In this document: one piece after another, positions 11,690 to 23,424 of the stretch
How positions within the stretch are numbered: position 1 is the first letter of the stretch
Layout of the letters: each line of letters opens with the position of its first letter
Assembly: GCA_022264855.1 (NCBI GenBank)
Contig: JABYQU010000034.1
Span: 124,001-188,000 of the forward strand
Direction of reading: 5' to 3'
Source of the DNA: Lenzites betulinus
Lineage: Eukaryota > Basidiomycota > Agaricomycetes > Polyporales > Polyporaceae
Length of the DNA: 64,000 nt
Position numbers and translations under genes: made by a program
Notes under the pieces: generated by a model
What the model was told of the DNA's origin: nothing
Databases searched by the model: none
The model's input: only the letters and a program-made list of their open reading frames with translations

Positions 11690-12672
11690 GGAACATCAAA
11701 CCCAGTGCGCAGCCCAGTGTAGGTGCAACCTGCTGCGCCTAGCTGAGTGGGAGCCCTGTACCCCCTGCGCAATTTCAGTGAGCTCACATATTCTCTTCTT
11801 CACGCGCAGCAGCTGATCACATGCAGACCTCGATAGCGAGACTAGGAACGATATCTGCCAGTCGATGTAGTAATTGACAGAGCGGACGAATGAGTCGGTA
11901 GCGATAGGAGGCTGCGGTCCCGACACAGTGTCCGCTGGACTGGCAGACCTGTCCCTTCAGCACATGGCACGAATGGACGACGACTTCTCAGCTGCGCTCA
12001 CGCGTCCTAACCGTGAAGCTTTGCCTCTCACGTCAGAGGCATGATACGTATGCGACCGCAGCGCACGCAGGAACATCCAATTTTGTGGGCTTTGAAGTCG
12101 GCTGGTGACGAAGTCAAGTCACTCCGGTGTTCGAACTCAGTGCGGTCCCGCTGGCAATCGCAGGTGATAGGTGATATCGATATGCGTGAAACGTATAAAT
12201 GCTCTGTAGAGACGTCGATAGCTCAGGCAGCTCCGCAAAGTTTGCATCTCCTCTACCTCTTCCGCAGCACTCGCACTCAGGCTATTGACATGTATTCGCC
12301 TTATGTCTCAGACCAACCCCCAGGCCGCTGCTTCCATGACATCACTGGCCACCACCGAGGGGGGTACTGCAACGCCATCCGCTTCTACCACAACGCTTGT
12401 TCCCAAGGTAAGTTACAGCACCATAACTTTTGGGATATACTAAACGTTTGTGCTCTAGAAGACCTCACCTGTCACTCCGACGGCCGCGCCACCCGTGAAG
12501 GACTATGAGGCAGCTTACGCGGCACTCTCATCGTCCTACGGCTTCACAGGCGCGATCCTGACCAAAAATCCAAAGAAGAAATCGAAGAACAAGAAGGACA
12601 AAGCCAAAGCTGACCGCGACGCAGGCACGTCCGAAGGCGGTCAGAGTGGCCAAAGTGCTCCTAAGAAGTGAA
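11690..12672 (+). repeat. Dispersed duplication block, copy 1 (lysine-rich gene plus upstream DNA)
   Basis: This block matches the reverse complement of about 20,400-21,420. Shared anchors besides the gene include an AGCGGAC..GAGTCGGTAGC.ATAGGAGGCTGCGG stretch at 11881-11920 (reverse complement near 21,243-21,290) and a CAAAGTTTGCATCTCCTCT stretch just upstream of the ATG. The homology therefore reaches about 500-600 bp upstream of the start codon, which points to a DNA-level segmental duplication and not to retroposition. The introns are also kept. The rest of the 11,418-12,302 interval holds no other gene I can support. Confidence 0.7.
12303..12671 (+). CDS. Small lysine-rich protein, family copy 1, function unknown
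   Basis: Model: join(12303..12407,12459..12671), 105 aa. Exon 1 is exactly 105 nt and ends in phase 0 after VPK, as in the two other copies at 20.4 and 23.7 kb. The N-terminal half is Ala/Ser/Thr-rich (NPQAAASMTSLATTEG). The core is PPVKDYEAAYAALSSSYGF, followed by a lysine-rich stretch (KNPKKKSKNKKDKAK) and a Gly/Ser/Gln tail ending in KK. There is no signal peptide or membrane segment. The composition suggests a disordered, nucleic-acid- or ribosome-associated protein, but that is inference. I do not recognise the family. Conservation of the reading frame in three copies supports it as a real gene. Confidence 0.7.
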
Positions 12673-13457
12673 CGGCCTCACAAAGGGTAAGCAAACAGGA
12701 TTATGATTCTGGCAGCATCGGCATGCTCATCCTTACATCGGCATGGGAAGAACCCATGGTGTATATATACAAACGTCAACCTATCTCGTTCATCGTAGAT
12801 TTTGTGTATACACTATTCGACACGCGTTGTACTATAACGAACTCATGGCGGGAATGTATGCGATCGATGATGCTTACTGGAACGAGAGTTGACGTCGTGC
12901 GATGCCCCGTGGGGAATAGTATGATATTAGTGAAGTTCCCGTGTCGGGCCAACGTCGATTGTGTCATGCATCGTCGTATACCGACCGCTATATTAAATTA
13001 TGCTCAAGTTTCTTCGGGGCTCGAAATCAAGTCTGAGTAGAAGACATTATTGAGCACGGTCGACCTGGTGTTTGCAATCAGCCATGATACATACCAGTGA
13101 CCACATGCTCGGCAGGCTAACCTGTGAATTTGTGAAGCATACAGAGCCCGATGCAGATGGCCGACTCACCCCGAAGGGCAACACGGCGGCAGCGAGTGTC
13201 GACAATTCCGGGTGGAACGTTCTCTTTACTGGGATGAGTCGTTGTGACTCTTGTCTGCAGCCGTGCGTACGTCGAGTCATGGTCATCTCCCACCTAAACC
13301 GCATGGAAGGAGCTCTGCGGTTAATATCCGATGCTACACATTGTACACACAGCGTCTGGCTATATTCTACTCAATTGTGCCGTTAACTTCGCACGCGCTT
13401 GGCGGCCCACAAACCTCTTTTTCTTCTCACACTACAGCAAGGCACAGGCCGCCTGGA
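12672..13457. other. intergenic, no gene seen
   Basis: 786 bp between the lysine-rich gene copy 1 and the PRMT3 stop, both of which end here (convergent). No supported ORF or RNA gene. Confidence 0.5.
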
Positions 13458-15644
13458 CTACCGGACTTTGTAGAGCTGCACAATGGTCTCGCTCGGCGCA
13501 GTCGGTGCCTCGGGATCCTTCACGTGGTAGTGGATCTCCACATCGAGCTCCCGCGAGTTGTCTTCGCTCTTACGGCATTTGAATACGCCCTCGACGACGG
13601 TACCTGGACAGCGTTTGTGTCAGAGACGCACACATGGTACGATACGGTACAACGTACCTTCGCTAGCGACGATGGGGTCGCGCAGGAAAAACACAGTCTG
13701 TTTCCAGTGGGTGGGGACGGAGGCCGGTCCTGTGCTGAAGCTAGTGATCTTCGGGCGTCCCTTGCCTTTCAGAGGCTCGCCTGTACTCATGCGACGCGGC
13801 TGGTGGGGCCGACCGCCGACCGGCCAGACCTCCGCCAGGATTGGGTCGCCCTCGCGCACATGGTAAACATCGGTGTCCTCTGAGATTGGCTCGCCGGTAT
13901 TCGAGAAGAATGTGTCGAAGTAGAGCACGAAGGAGTGGATCTTTGTGCGCCGCTCGGCTGTGGATACGAGGGTGAACGTTGAGGAGAAATCGAGCTGCTT
14001 TTGTGCTATGCTGCCGAGGTATAGGTCCTGGGAAAGGGATTGAGCTGGAATGCCATGAATGAATGGTTGTGTACACACCTTCACAACGACAGGTGCACTA
14101 TAAAGTGTCTCGGGACCCACAATATCAACAACAGCCTCGTTGTACACATTCTTGGCCATCGCGGATAGATCAAAACCTGTAGGTCGTCAGCATTGCTCAC
14201 AAGCATTACCGTTTGCATGACCTACCGTAGATGTCTCCCCAGAATCCAATGCGTTCTTTGAAGAGCTCTCCAGCTTCGCATAGGGCAAACATCATTCTGC
14301 ATTGGCTAGGAGCCATGACGCCCTCTGGGCGGAGGAAGCGATCTCGCGCATGGAGTACGGAGTCCAGCATCGACTCGTACAGCAGCGCATAACCCATCCA
14401 CTCTGAGATGATTATATCAACATGGTCATACCCGTCGGGGAGCTTGATATCCTCCACCTTCCCGCGGATGACACTGCTATCGTCAGCCTGTGCAAGTGTC
14501 AAACCCCACAAAGGGCACGTACGTGATGACGTTGTCCAGCTCATTATCTTTGACGATCTGCGTAGCCTTCTCCGCAATATCGCTCGCGTCAATGGCAAAC
14601 ACGCGCTTGGCGCCTGCCTTTGCAGCGAAGAGCGACAAGATACCGGTCCCGCATCCGACGTCCAGGACTATGGCATCACGGAAGAGCTCCGGATTGGACA
14701 AAATGAACTTGGCGTAAGTCGCGGTGCGAACTTTGTCCTGAATCATGACGGAGTGGATGTCTGCATATAGAGATAAATACGAACCTTTCAACGGCGTATG
14801 ACACACGGCTGACCGTTTTCCGCGTAGCTCTGGAAGTAGTGCGAGTCATCGTCGCGCAAGGGGACTGCGGCATGGGTGGTGGAAGAGACGGCTGAATCCT
14901 TCAGCTCGTCCGCAAGACCCGCTAGGTTGAGGCGTTGGCTCACAAATCCTCGGTAGTACACAAGATCCTGCTTGGCCTGTTCCAGCTTGCGTTGCAAAGC
15001 TGTAATGCGACGAGTGGCTCCTGCAAAATCTTTTGGCGCCTCCGCTTTCTCGGGTTCGTCCTCTTCTGAGTCCGAATCGTCCGGCACAATCTCTGATGAC
15101 ACGAATGAGCAGATCATCGGAGGAAAACTATTTAAAAGACGAACGGAGTAACGGATCGTCTTCGAGTGCAGGCTTCAAATACTCGTCTGAACTGAGGAAC
15201 GATTCTGAGCCCACGAGAGCAATAACTTCCGAAGATGCAGGATGCTATATAAATGACGTCAGCGCAGATCAACTTTTATCGCAGTGGATGTTCTGACCTC
15301 CTTTCGAATCCAGTTGATGAGTCGTATGCGTTGGTAGGGGTCAAGCGCTGCAAACCTCACATCTCAATGGAATGTCCACATAAAGGAACGCCTAGCTCAC
15401 CTAATTTCGTGGTGACATCCTTCAAGCTGAACCCATGCGTTGCTTCATCATGGGCCAATGCCTCCTGAACCGTGTCAAAGGTCCTGTCCTCGAAGAGGGA
15501 CTTGCACGGGCGATTTGACATGGAATCTGAGACCCAGTCGTCCCAATTTTGATCTTCTTCATCCTCAGAGCTTGATTCGCCCTCCGAATTGTGGGGTCCC
15601 GCCTGTGAGGGATGAATGTGTGTGGCTTGCAATCTAAGCGACAT
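13458..15644 (-). CDS. rmt3: Protein arginine N-methyltransferase 3 (PRMT3/Rmt3)
   Basis: Model: complement(join(13458..13603,13658..14027,14079..14176,14226..14473,14523..14760,14814..15092,15145..15244,15298..15347,15401..15644)), 590 aa. The order is that of PRMT3: an acidic N-terminus, a C2H2-like segment (residues 45-75), a coiled coil (about 160-190), then the methyltransferase core. Core motifs are VLDVGCGTG (motif I, SAM binding), the double-E loop [14 protein letters not shown] and the THW loop VPTHWKQ. The C-terminus is LDVEIHY...YKVR. PRMT3 makes asymmetric dimethylarginine, chiefly on ribosomal protein uS5, in the cytosol. The zinc finger keeps one Cys and H-x4-H but lacks the second Cys (CKSLF). 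It is divergent from RPAP1, with 415 bp between the starts. Confidence 0.93.
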
Positions 15645-15863
15645 CTTAAAGCGGTGCGGTCAGGATAATCACAAAAGAGGATAAAATTTGCTACGTACTA
15701 TGTGTTGATACGCGTGTTATACGTGGTAACACCAAGAGGAAGTTACACAGGGAACTCTGCTGGAGGTAATGGGAAGGTCAGCGTAAAGATTCAGGGGACC
15801 TCCGTCTGCCACAGCGGAGTGTCGTCGGGGATCGAATATGGTGGGCGAGATTTGCCTAACACT

Positions 15864-15898
15864 CTAATCTCCGAGGCGCGGAGATTAGCGGAGATTAA
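15864..15898. promoter_or_regulatory. Inverted repeat plus third half-site in the PRMT3/RPAP1 divergent promoter
   Basis: CTAATCTCCG at 15864-15873 and CGGAGATTAG at 15879-15888 form a perfect 10-bp inverted repeat with a 5-nt spacer. A further direct copy, CGGAGATTAA, follows at once at 15889-15898. The site lies about midway between the two start codons (15644 on minus, 16060 on plus). A dimer-binding transcription factor site is plausible; the CGG ends would suit a Zn2Cys6 factor, the TAATC core a homeodomain. Which factor binds, if any, is unknown. The remainder of 15645-16059 shows no gene. Confidence 0.45.
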
Positions 15899-16059
15899 AC
15901 GTCTTCGTCCATTCACGCCGTATTGAATTTGATGCAATGAGCTGCTTGCTTTCTTCCAGACCGCCTAGATTTGTTGCTTCGTCGAATAGCGAACATAAAC
16001 AGATCTTGCTGTTTCTGCAGTAACTTCCTTTGTGGCTCCACACTGTGCTATAGTCTTGA

Positions 16060-19000
16060 ATGACTCAGTCATCCCTCATCGGCTCTATTCTAGAGCGCAA
16101 AACAACTGCCAAACCGTCCGCTCCTACTCAGACCACTTCCAAGACAGGTTTTCCAGCTGTTCAGCATCGATCGCAGAGTGCGTTTGCTCGATCGCTGCGC
16201 GACGGTCAGAAGCCGGCCGCACAACGTCTACGAGAAGCCCCAGTCGTACAATCTGCATCGAGCACGAAGCCACCCGTAGCCCAGTCGACATTATCGTCAG
16301 TCGGCAACAAAGATGACTGGCGCGTGCAGATGGAAGAGGAAAACCGACGGCGAGTCGAAGGAATGACCGAAGAAGAGCGTGAGCAGGAAAGAGCAGAGAT
16401 CCTGGAGAAGTTTGGGTCGAATGTGGCCGAGACTTTGCAGAGGGCTCGGGAGGTTCGTGAAGGGAAACGGAGGGAGACCGAGAGCCCAAGCCAAGAGGTT
16501 GGTGTGTCACCATCTCCCTCATCTTCCCCACCTAGTCAATCTCGTATCGGCGAACGGACGAGATCATACAGTATGTACATAAATCTGTGCGCAATGAATA
16601 TCACGTAACCATCCATCTAGCCAATCTCTTCACTCCTTCACCGCCCACATCCGCCCATAGTTCCCGACCGCCAAGTCGTTCCGAGCGTAAAATTCGTTTT
16701 GCAGACGTTACCGCCGACGACGTTCATGTGTATGAGTCCGCTCCGCCATCACCTCGGAAAAGGGCCATTGCGCTGCCCGCCCCTTCCGACAGTGACGGAC
16801 CGACGGTTTCCATGGGACAATGGCGGAGCAGGAATGCCATCACACCCATGACTCCTCTACGGTCCACTACAGACGTATCCGACGACTTAGTAGGCGAGCA
16901 GAAAGGAACCAAGGTCCGTGATCTAGAAGAGGGCACGCCTGAAGACATCAGGCAACGCTTCTTCCCTGCCGCCTCTGCAAGCAATTCGTCTCTGGCGTGG
17001 CTACAGGACAAGTCTGAGCAGGACACCGAACTCGAGGCGGAACCGAGTGTCCGCTTTGATCTGACCGGCACTCCGATCCCATCGCAACTCTCGTCAAAAC
17101 TCCCCACACATCTCGGCCTCCACCACCATGCAGAAGGCTCGCATGCCGGATACACACTCGAGGATATATTCCTGCTTTCGCGATCCACCGTTCCCGCGCA
17201 ACGCGCGTCCATGATCGGCGTTTTGGCAAAGATCGCTCACAAGCTGGCGAGAACGTCTGTTGACAGTAAGAAAGGGATTCCCGAGCTCGCGGGTCAGGAA
17301 CTCACTCTTCGAAAGCGCTTGCTTGCTACTGGAGTCGAGGCGATGGCGGAGCGTGGTAGCGTGGGTGCACGGGCGGTGGAACTTCTTTGGGAGTGCACCA
17401 CTTCATGGGACGACGGAGTACAACTGCTCGACAACGTGGAGCTTCGCGATCTGGACCTCGGGACCTCCCCGTCCTCGTCTGAAGGCGCACTCTCCTCACT
17501 TCCTCTGGATTATATGCTGCCCCAAATCGCAACCACCTTTGGCACTGCCGACTTACCGCCGGAGAGCATGGTCCAGCTGCTTGAAGTTCTACACAGGGTT
17601 GCTCAACACTCGAATGGCAATGCTGCATCCATTGTGTCCACGAAGGGTCTCATCGCCAACACCTTTCAAACATTCTTGCTCACACCCATCCCCCCAGTTG
17701 CGGGCTCTGCTCTTCCGAAGCCATTCGCTCTCACGTTTTTGCGGACTCTTGCGCTGTCATCACGCGAGAATGCTGTCGCGCTCGTCGATCCCGCGGATTC
17801 ACTGCTGCGTTTCATCATCAATCTCCCGTCGGCATCTCCGTTTCCGCCCAGCTTGGCGGCATCGCTTCTCACTGAGACGCTTCGTCTATACGCTGCACTA
17901 GGATCATACGGGCTGTACTCCCATATCGCGACGACCGCGCAGGAGCATCTAATACAACTCAACCGCTATGTCGTATCCTCCGCATGCCAATCGAATGATC
18001 TCCGCTGTGCCTGGCTTCAACTTCTGGAAGCATGGACTATATGCGCACAAGACCCGCACCGTACGACTCCTAGTCACGGCATACTTTGGAGCCAAGTCTG
18101 TGGCTGGGGCTGGGCAGAGGACATCATTGCTCTCCGCAGTCATCTCACGCGTTGGAGCGAGGACATCTGGGCGCATCTATGGAACGCCGGTTCTGCGTAT
18201 CTCGAAGGGGCGAGAGTCAATGGTACGAAGGGCGGGGAAGAGGAGCGTTCGGCTATCCTATCCGCGGTGAAGGATGCTTTCTCAGACGGCGTCGAGAAGC
18301 GTGTGGTGGACCATGCCATACGAGGGGCACGGGATGCACTATCGCATCTTAGCGCGGGCCTCCGGCAAGCCATACTCCCTGGGGATATCCCTACCCTCCA
18401 GAGACTTGGGCGGCATGCAAACTCCCTAGCTGCTGCCATCCGCTTTTTTCTGTCTTGCACCTCACATTCGCCATCGGACTCAATCCCCGACCCGCCGTTC
18501 TTCCTCCCCTTTGCCGACCTGTCTGCGCTTTGCGCTACCATGACAAATCATCCTCTATGGACTTGTTTGTACACTCCCGAGTCAGTCTCGTTCACTCATA
18601 CTCTCTACCGCCCTTTCTCCACACTATTGGCGTGGTACCTCCAATTGTCACGTCGTATGCCCGGCAATCCTCCCGATCTATGGATGGCTCAAGCGCTTGC
18701 GATCCTTTGCCGATTGTTCCCCGGCGAAGAGGAATTCGTGCAACGTGCTATCGGAAACATCACCGAGACGGTCACAGCGGACTTCTTGCAGGCGCGGGAT
18801 TGGTCTACCCCGAAGGAGGTCTGGGATCAGGGCGGTATGAGCATCGTTTCACCGTTCTTGGTACATTCAGTCCGGCCAAAGGCGGGCTTCGATGTCGGCC
18901 CCACTTGCATCACCCCCCGCTCAATCTCGACGGCGACTACTCATCGGCTTCCTCCCCTCTCCGCACTCAGCCCGAACGAGCGACGCGACTACCCTCTTCC

Positions 19001-19991
19001 GCTCACCAAGGACTGGCTGTTCTGCCCGCTAGATCATCTCTTACGTTCCGGGGAGTCTGAAGTCTTCAGGAGCCTGCCGGACTCGTGGGATGGCTCCGAG
19101 GTCGACGTCGTGCGCGCGACGGTGTTGCTCGCTCGCGTGAGCCAAGAGGTGCTACAGTTCTACAACCTGCCTCGATTCCTCATGAGCCGAGAGGAGGTCG
19201 CGTTTGGGTGCATGAAGGTCTTCATGTTGGAGCACGGCCAGCAACAGAGCACCTCGCAAGAGGAAGTATTCCGCGATACCATCGTCGAGCGCTTCATGAC
19301 CGATCTCCTGGCGCCTTTCTCCGCCTCGGCGTCCGAGAACACCCTGCGGACGCCTCCGCCTTCTATACACAGCTCTGACAGCATCGACGTCGTCGCCAAA
19401 CGGCTCCTTGGCAGCGCAGTCCCTTTCTACCAGTGGTATACGGACTTTGTCGGGCTGTACGACTCCATCTCGTTCGCGCATCCGCTGTTTGCACGTCTAC
19501 TTCTCCCGCCGCTCTCGATGCGTTACCCGATGGACTACCGCAAGTATCTGTGGGCGGACTACAACCACGTCATACGGACGATCCACGTCACTCCCGAAGG
19601 GGTGATTACCGGGAGCATCGCGGAGTACCTGTGGCCGGTCGAGACCGATGCAGATGTCATCGGGGCGTACCTCAGGGCGTTGGTCAAGAGCCCGCTCGAC
19701 GGGTTCGTGCGGCTCATTGCTGTCCACCACATCGCGTGCCGTATTTGGACGGATCTCGGGGCCGATGGGGAGGACAAGGCGGCAAAGTTGCTGCAGGCGG
19801 TTGTTGCCCAGGGCGCGCACGACGTCGTTAGAGATATCGTGCTCTATCGGCAGAACAGGCAAGGAAACATCCTCCTGCCTCCCGCATGTTTCGAGCAACA
19901 GGGAGATTGGAAAGTTGCGAGGCTGGAGTTTGCGGAGAAATCTGATGGCGGGGTAGGCGAGCGATTGAAGGGCTTGTTGCAAAGCGAGTAG
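16060..19991 (+). CDS. RNA polymerase II-associated protein 1 (RPAP1/Rba50-like)
   Basis: Model: join(16060..16570,16621..19991), 1293 aa, with one 50-nt intron and a 3.4-kb second exon, unlike its intron-rich neighbours. The RPAP1 N-terminal motif is at about residues 87-118 (WRVQMEEENRRRVEGM, EILEKFG). The RPAP1 C-terminal signature is near 315-385 (VRFDLTG, LHHHAEG, AGYTLEDIFLLSRSTV.AQRA). The rest is an alpha-helical solenoid-like chain. RPAP1 helps assemble and import RNA polymerase II and couples it to Mediator in animals. The start is the first ATG downstream of the divergent promoter. The G at the intron boundary restores frame into TNLFTPSPP. Confidence 0.9.
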
Positions 19992-20410
19992 AATAGTAAA
20001 TAATGTATCATTATATTACGTGCCACACATAGTTCACTTACATGTATCGTAGCAAGACCGAACGTTGTAACGTCGTTGGCAAACATGACCGTGACCACGC
20101 CCATAAACGGAGTAATTTGTTTTGTAGTAACGACTTATACGCCGAGCTGCATTTGACGCGTACTGATCTCAAGTTCTGTTGACGTTTGTGCGAACAGAAA
20201 ACTACAACGCGTGCCGAACATCACCATCAATCGCATCCATTCCCTCTGTCAAACCTTGATAGTACAACACATGTCGAATAGCAGATACACGAGATCTAGG
20301 ATGCACTGGGATGGGTCGAGGCTCATATATGGATACCCCTGGATTGAACACGGCATGAACACGCCGCTCCTAAAACTATGACGCTGACTGCTCACCCCAT
20401 AGGAGACCGT
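19992..20410. other. convergent 3' intergenic region with duplicated flank
   Basis: 419 bp between the RPAP1 stop and the lysine-rich copy 2 stop. From about 20,200 it resembles the 3' flank of copy 3 near 23,425 (shared GAAAACTACAACGCGTGCCG-like and TGATAGTACAAC stretches), so it belongs to the duplication block. No gene. Confidence 0.5.
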
Positions 20411-21420
20411 TCACTTCTTAGGGCCGTTTTGGCCACTCTTGGACGTGCCCTCCGCCTGGGCGGCGGGAGTGCCGCTGGTGGAGGGAGTAGCTTTGGCGTC
20501 ATCCTTCTTCTTCTTCGGCGTTTTCTTTGGGGTCTTGGAGGGTGACACTCCTCCGAAACCGTAAGACGACGAGAGTGCCCCGAAAGCTGCCTCATAGTTC
20601 TTCGCGGGTGGCGCGGGAGCAGCGGATGGCGGCGTAGCAGATGAGGCCATGCTGGCTTGCTAGAATGACAAACTGTCAGTGAACCAATCACAAAGGACAC
20701 AATGTTGTCGGAGTCACCTTTGGGACAAGCGCGGTAGTTGAGGCAGAAGGGGTTGCGGTGTCCCCCTCGGTGGTGGCGAGTGAAGCCATCGAGGCAGCGG
20801 CCTGGGGATTCATTTGGGACATACGGCGCGGATATCTCAACCTGAGTGCGAGCAGTGAAGAGGTAGAGGAGATGCAAACTTTGTGGGGTTGCCTGAGCTC
20901 CCATCGACGTCTCTACTATACAGAGCCTATATACGTTCCTCACACAAATACACTCATCGCTTGTGCTTGCCAGCGTAAGTGCTTGTCATGTTTGCTACAA
21001 AGCATGCATGATGGTCACATGCGGCGGGAGCGCAGTTCAATGAAGGCGGCTACCAGTGGAGTCAGGCCGCGGTTCGAAGCCCACGAGATTCCAATTGAAT
21101 GTTCCTGTTCGTGCCGCGTTCGGATACAGATGCTGTCTCCGACGTGAGAGATGAGGCCGCACGATGTGGACGCAGGGGCGCAGCTGCGATGCTGACGTGC
21201 ATTAATGGACGCTAGGTGGTAGTGCGCAGGCTTGCTAGCGGTCACTGCGTCGGGGCCGCAGCCTCCTATTGCTACCGACTCGCTTGTCCGCTCCGTACAT
21301 CCCGCAAATTGAGGGCTACACATGATCAACGTACTGCGCGTGAACAACGTAGAATTTGAGCTCACCGAGACTTCTTGCGCAGGACATACAAGCTGCGCAG
21401 TAGTAATCATATTTACGCCG
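20200..21420 (-). repeat. Dispersed duplication block, copy 2
   Basis: This holds the lysine-rich gene copy 2 with both flanks. The 5' side (20,823-21,420) matches copy 1 at 11,690-12,302 in inverted orientation, and the 3' side (20,200-20,410) matches copy 3 near 23,425-23,640. The part of 20,823-21,731 outside the block is the shared upstream region of two divergent genes, the lysine-rich gene and the oxygenase. No other gene was found in it. Confidence 0.65.
20411..20822 (-). CDS. Small lysine-rich protein, family copy 2, function unknown
   Basis: Model: complement(join(20411..20659,20718..20822)), 117 aa. Exon 1 is again 105 nt with a phase-0 intron after VPK. The family core PPAKNYEAAFGALSSSYGF is followed by TPKKTPKKKKDD, and the C-terminus ends GPKK. 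Eleven more residues than copy 1 come from a Ser/Ala/Pro stretch at the start of exon 2. There is no signal peptide and no membrane span. The gene is divergent from the oxygenase at 21,732, an arrangement repeated for copy 3 and the oxygenase relic, so the pair was duplicated together. Confidence 0.7.
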
Positions 21421-21731
21421 GTGGTAAGCCTACCGGACGGTCGCTACCGGGTCGCTCTGGACCTGAGTCCAGTACTTCGAGCAAGCGGTATGTTGTATTC
21501 AAGCCTGTTGGTAGTATGCAAGATGTGGTCTGGATTTCACTGCCCAGTGCCTATTTGGTCAGAAGAAACACCACCATTGTGCCAAAACATACCGGATCGT
21601 ATATAGGCGCTCAGGGGTGGCAGTGGCTGCGCCACGTGGGCTGCGCCGTACCTTAGTACAAACTTTGGTACAACATTCGACGGTTAAGCGGCGGCGTTCT
21701 CGGACTATTCGTCTGTCTCATCCTCTCCGTC

Positions 21732-23381
21732 ATGTCCCTGGTACAAGCTGCGCGCGACGCGGAATCTGCGGCGGCATTCAACCACATTCCCATAATGTAA
21801 TATTGCATCCACACATCCACATGGTCCATTTCAACTTCTTGTTCTGCGCACAGCAGCCGACGTTCCAGCTCTGACTCAGATTCCAACTTCGCAGAGACCT
21901 CAAGGACATAGATAGCGCAGATGCTGCGACACGGCGAGCGCTGGGCGTCGCAGTCAGAGACGCCTGCATCAATGTCGGATTTTTGTATGGTATGCATCAT
22001 CTGCCATGGTGTATCATGGACACGTCGGGCGTGATGCTGACAGTGGCAATCACATCTCGAAGTGAAGAATCATGGAATATCCGGGGATATCATCGACAAT
22101 GCGCTCGATGCATCAAAGGACTTCTTCTCGCTACCTCTTGAGCGGAAAATGGAGGTTCGGATACCCATCAGGACAGCCGAATATGCAACGCGCACGGGTT
22201 GACGGGCTTCTTAGATAGACATCCGAAAGGCCTCGAACTTCAAGGGGTACAACCCGGTTCTCAGCAGCAACAACGATCCGCTCAATCGAGGCGACTTGCA
22301 CGAGGGCTTCGAGTTCGGGTGGGAAGAGCTCAACCCACGCTTGAATGACGAGAAGAGGGCGAGCGACGGCGTCATGGCTGGTGCCAACGTCTGGCCGCCG
22401 GACCTCCCGGGCTTCAGGGAGTCTGTTCTTAGCTACTAGTGTGTGCTATCCCACACCAGCATCATCTGCCGGTGTCCTCTGACGCTCCTTTGTCACCCGA
22501 AGCCACGCAGCAGTGAAATTAGGACAGAAGTTGTTCCCGCTGTTTGCCCTGGCACTCGACCTTCCGGAAGATTTCTTCGCTGACAAGGTTCTTCGGGGGT
22601 GCTGATTTGCGCGCGATGGCATCGTTTTGCTGATAAGCCGTATGGTGCAGACGAAGAACGCGGCGGCGCTCATGCGTGTACTGCACTATCCCCCGCAGAC
22701 CGGACCTGTGGATGACAGAGTCATAGGTATCGGCGCGCATACGGAGTATGTTTTCAGCCATAGCCATCGTCGATGACTCAGAGCTCACCCCATACATGGC
22801 ATCTGTCCGTCCGCAGCTTCGAGGTACGCATCCAACCATGTTGATGTGAGTTTCGGCTCATCCGCGACAAAGTGTTTCACTATCCTCTGGCAAGAGCCGA
22901 ATATCCAGGCTCTCCAGGTCTTGAACAGACAGAAGCAGTGGATTGACGCTCCGCCAATTCCCGGAACACTTGTCGTGAAGTGAGAGCGACTTCTCCTTAT
23001 CTGAGTTTATATGCCATACTGACCTGCAATCGCAGTCTTGGTGACCAATTTGCCCGTTGGACGAGTAAGTGCAATGACGCCTGCGCTACTCAAAAGCCAA
23101 CTATTATTTGCAGACGACGTCTTCAAATCAACGGTTCATCGGGCGATCAACCGTAGTGGCGTCCGACGCTACTCTATCCCCTTATTCTTCGGCACAGACT
23201 ACAACGTGAAACTCGAGGTACGCATGTGCATACGTTGAGCAACGGATCTCGTCACTGAGATAGATCTCGCTCCACACAGCCTATCCCGAGCTGCGTCTCT
23301 CCGGACAGACCACCCAAGTACGAAGTTATCACAGCCGGAGACTACGTCAATGAGCGCCTCAAAGCGACGTATGGCCACTGA
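21732..23381 (+). CDS. 2-oxoglutarate/Fe(II)-dependent oxygenase (isopenicillin N synthase-like)
   Basis: Model: join(21732..21796,21895..21989,22063..22154,22215..22438,22503..22587,22651..22745,22817..22823,22873..22979,23036..23064,23114..23217,23280..23381), 334 aa. The N-terminal DIOX_N part has HIPIIDL, VGFLYVKNHGIS and FFSLPLERKME. The iron ligands are His217 and Asp219 in GAHTDFECFTILW and His275 in STVHRAIN. The 2OG-binding Arg285/Ser287 (RRYS) is present. A 7-nt exon (22817-22823) supplies the Asp-Phe-Glu next to the first His; a TAG at 22437-22439 is interrupted by the fourth intron and is not a stop in the spliced frame. Fungal members act in secondary metabolism or thymine/flavonoid-like oxidation; the substrate here is unknown. 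Confidence 0.88.
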
Positions 23382-23424
23382 ACGCGGAACACCCCCGGTA
23401 TATGAGCGCGGCCGTACGGAAAGC

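Noticed and set aside
21061..21090. GGTTCGAAGCCC, tRNA T-arm-like
   Set aside because: No matching acceptor stem or D-arm within 80 bp; it lies in the duplicated upstream region of the lysine-rich gene.
22434..22440. In-frame TAG in the oxygenase, suggesting a pseudogene
   Set aside because: The TA|GTGTGT is a splice donor; splicing to 22,503 gives SYYHAAVKLG, the family sequence, so no stop remains.
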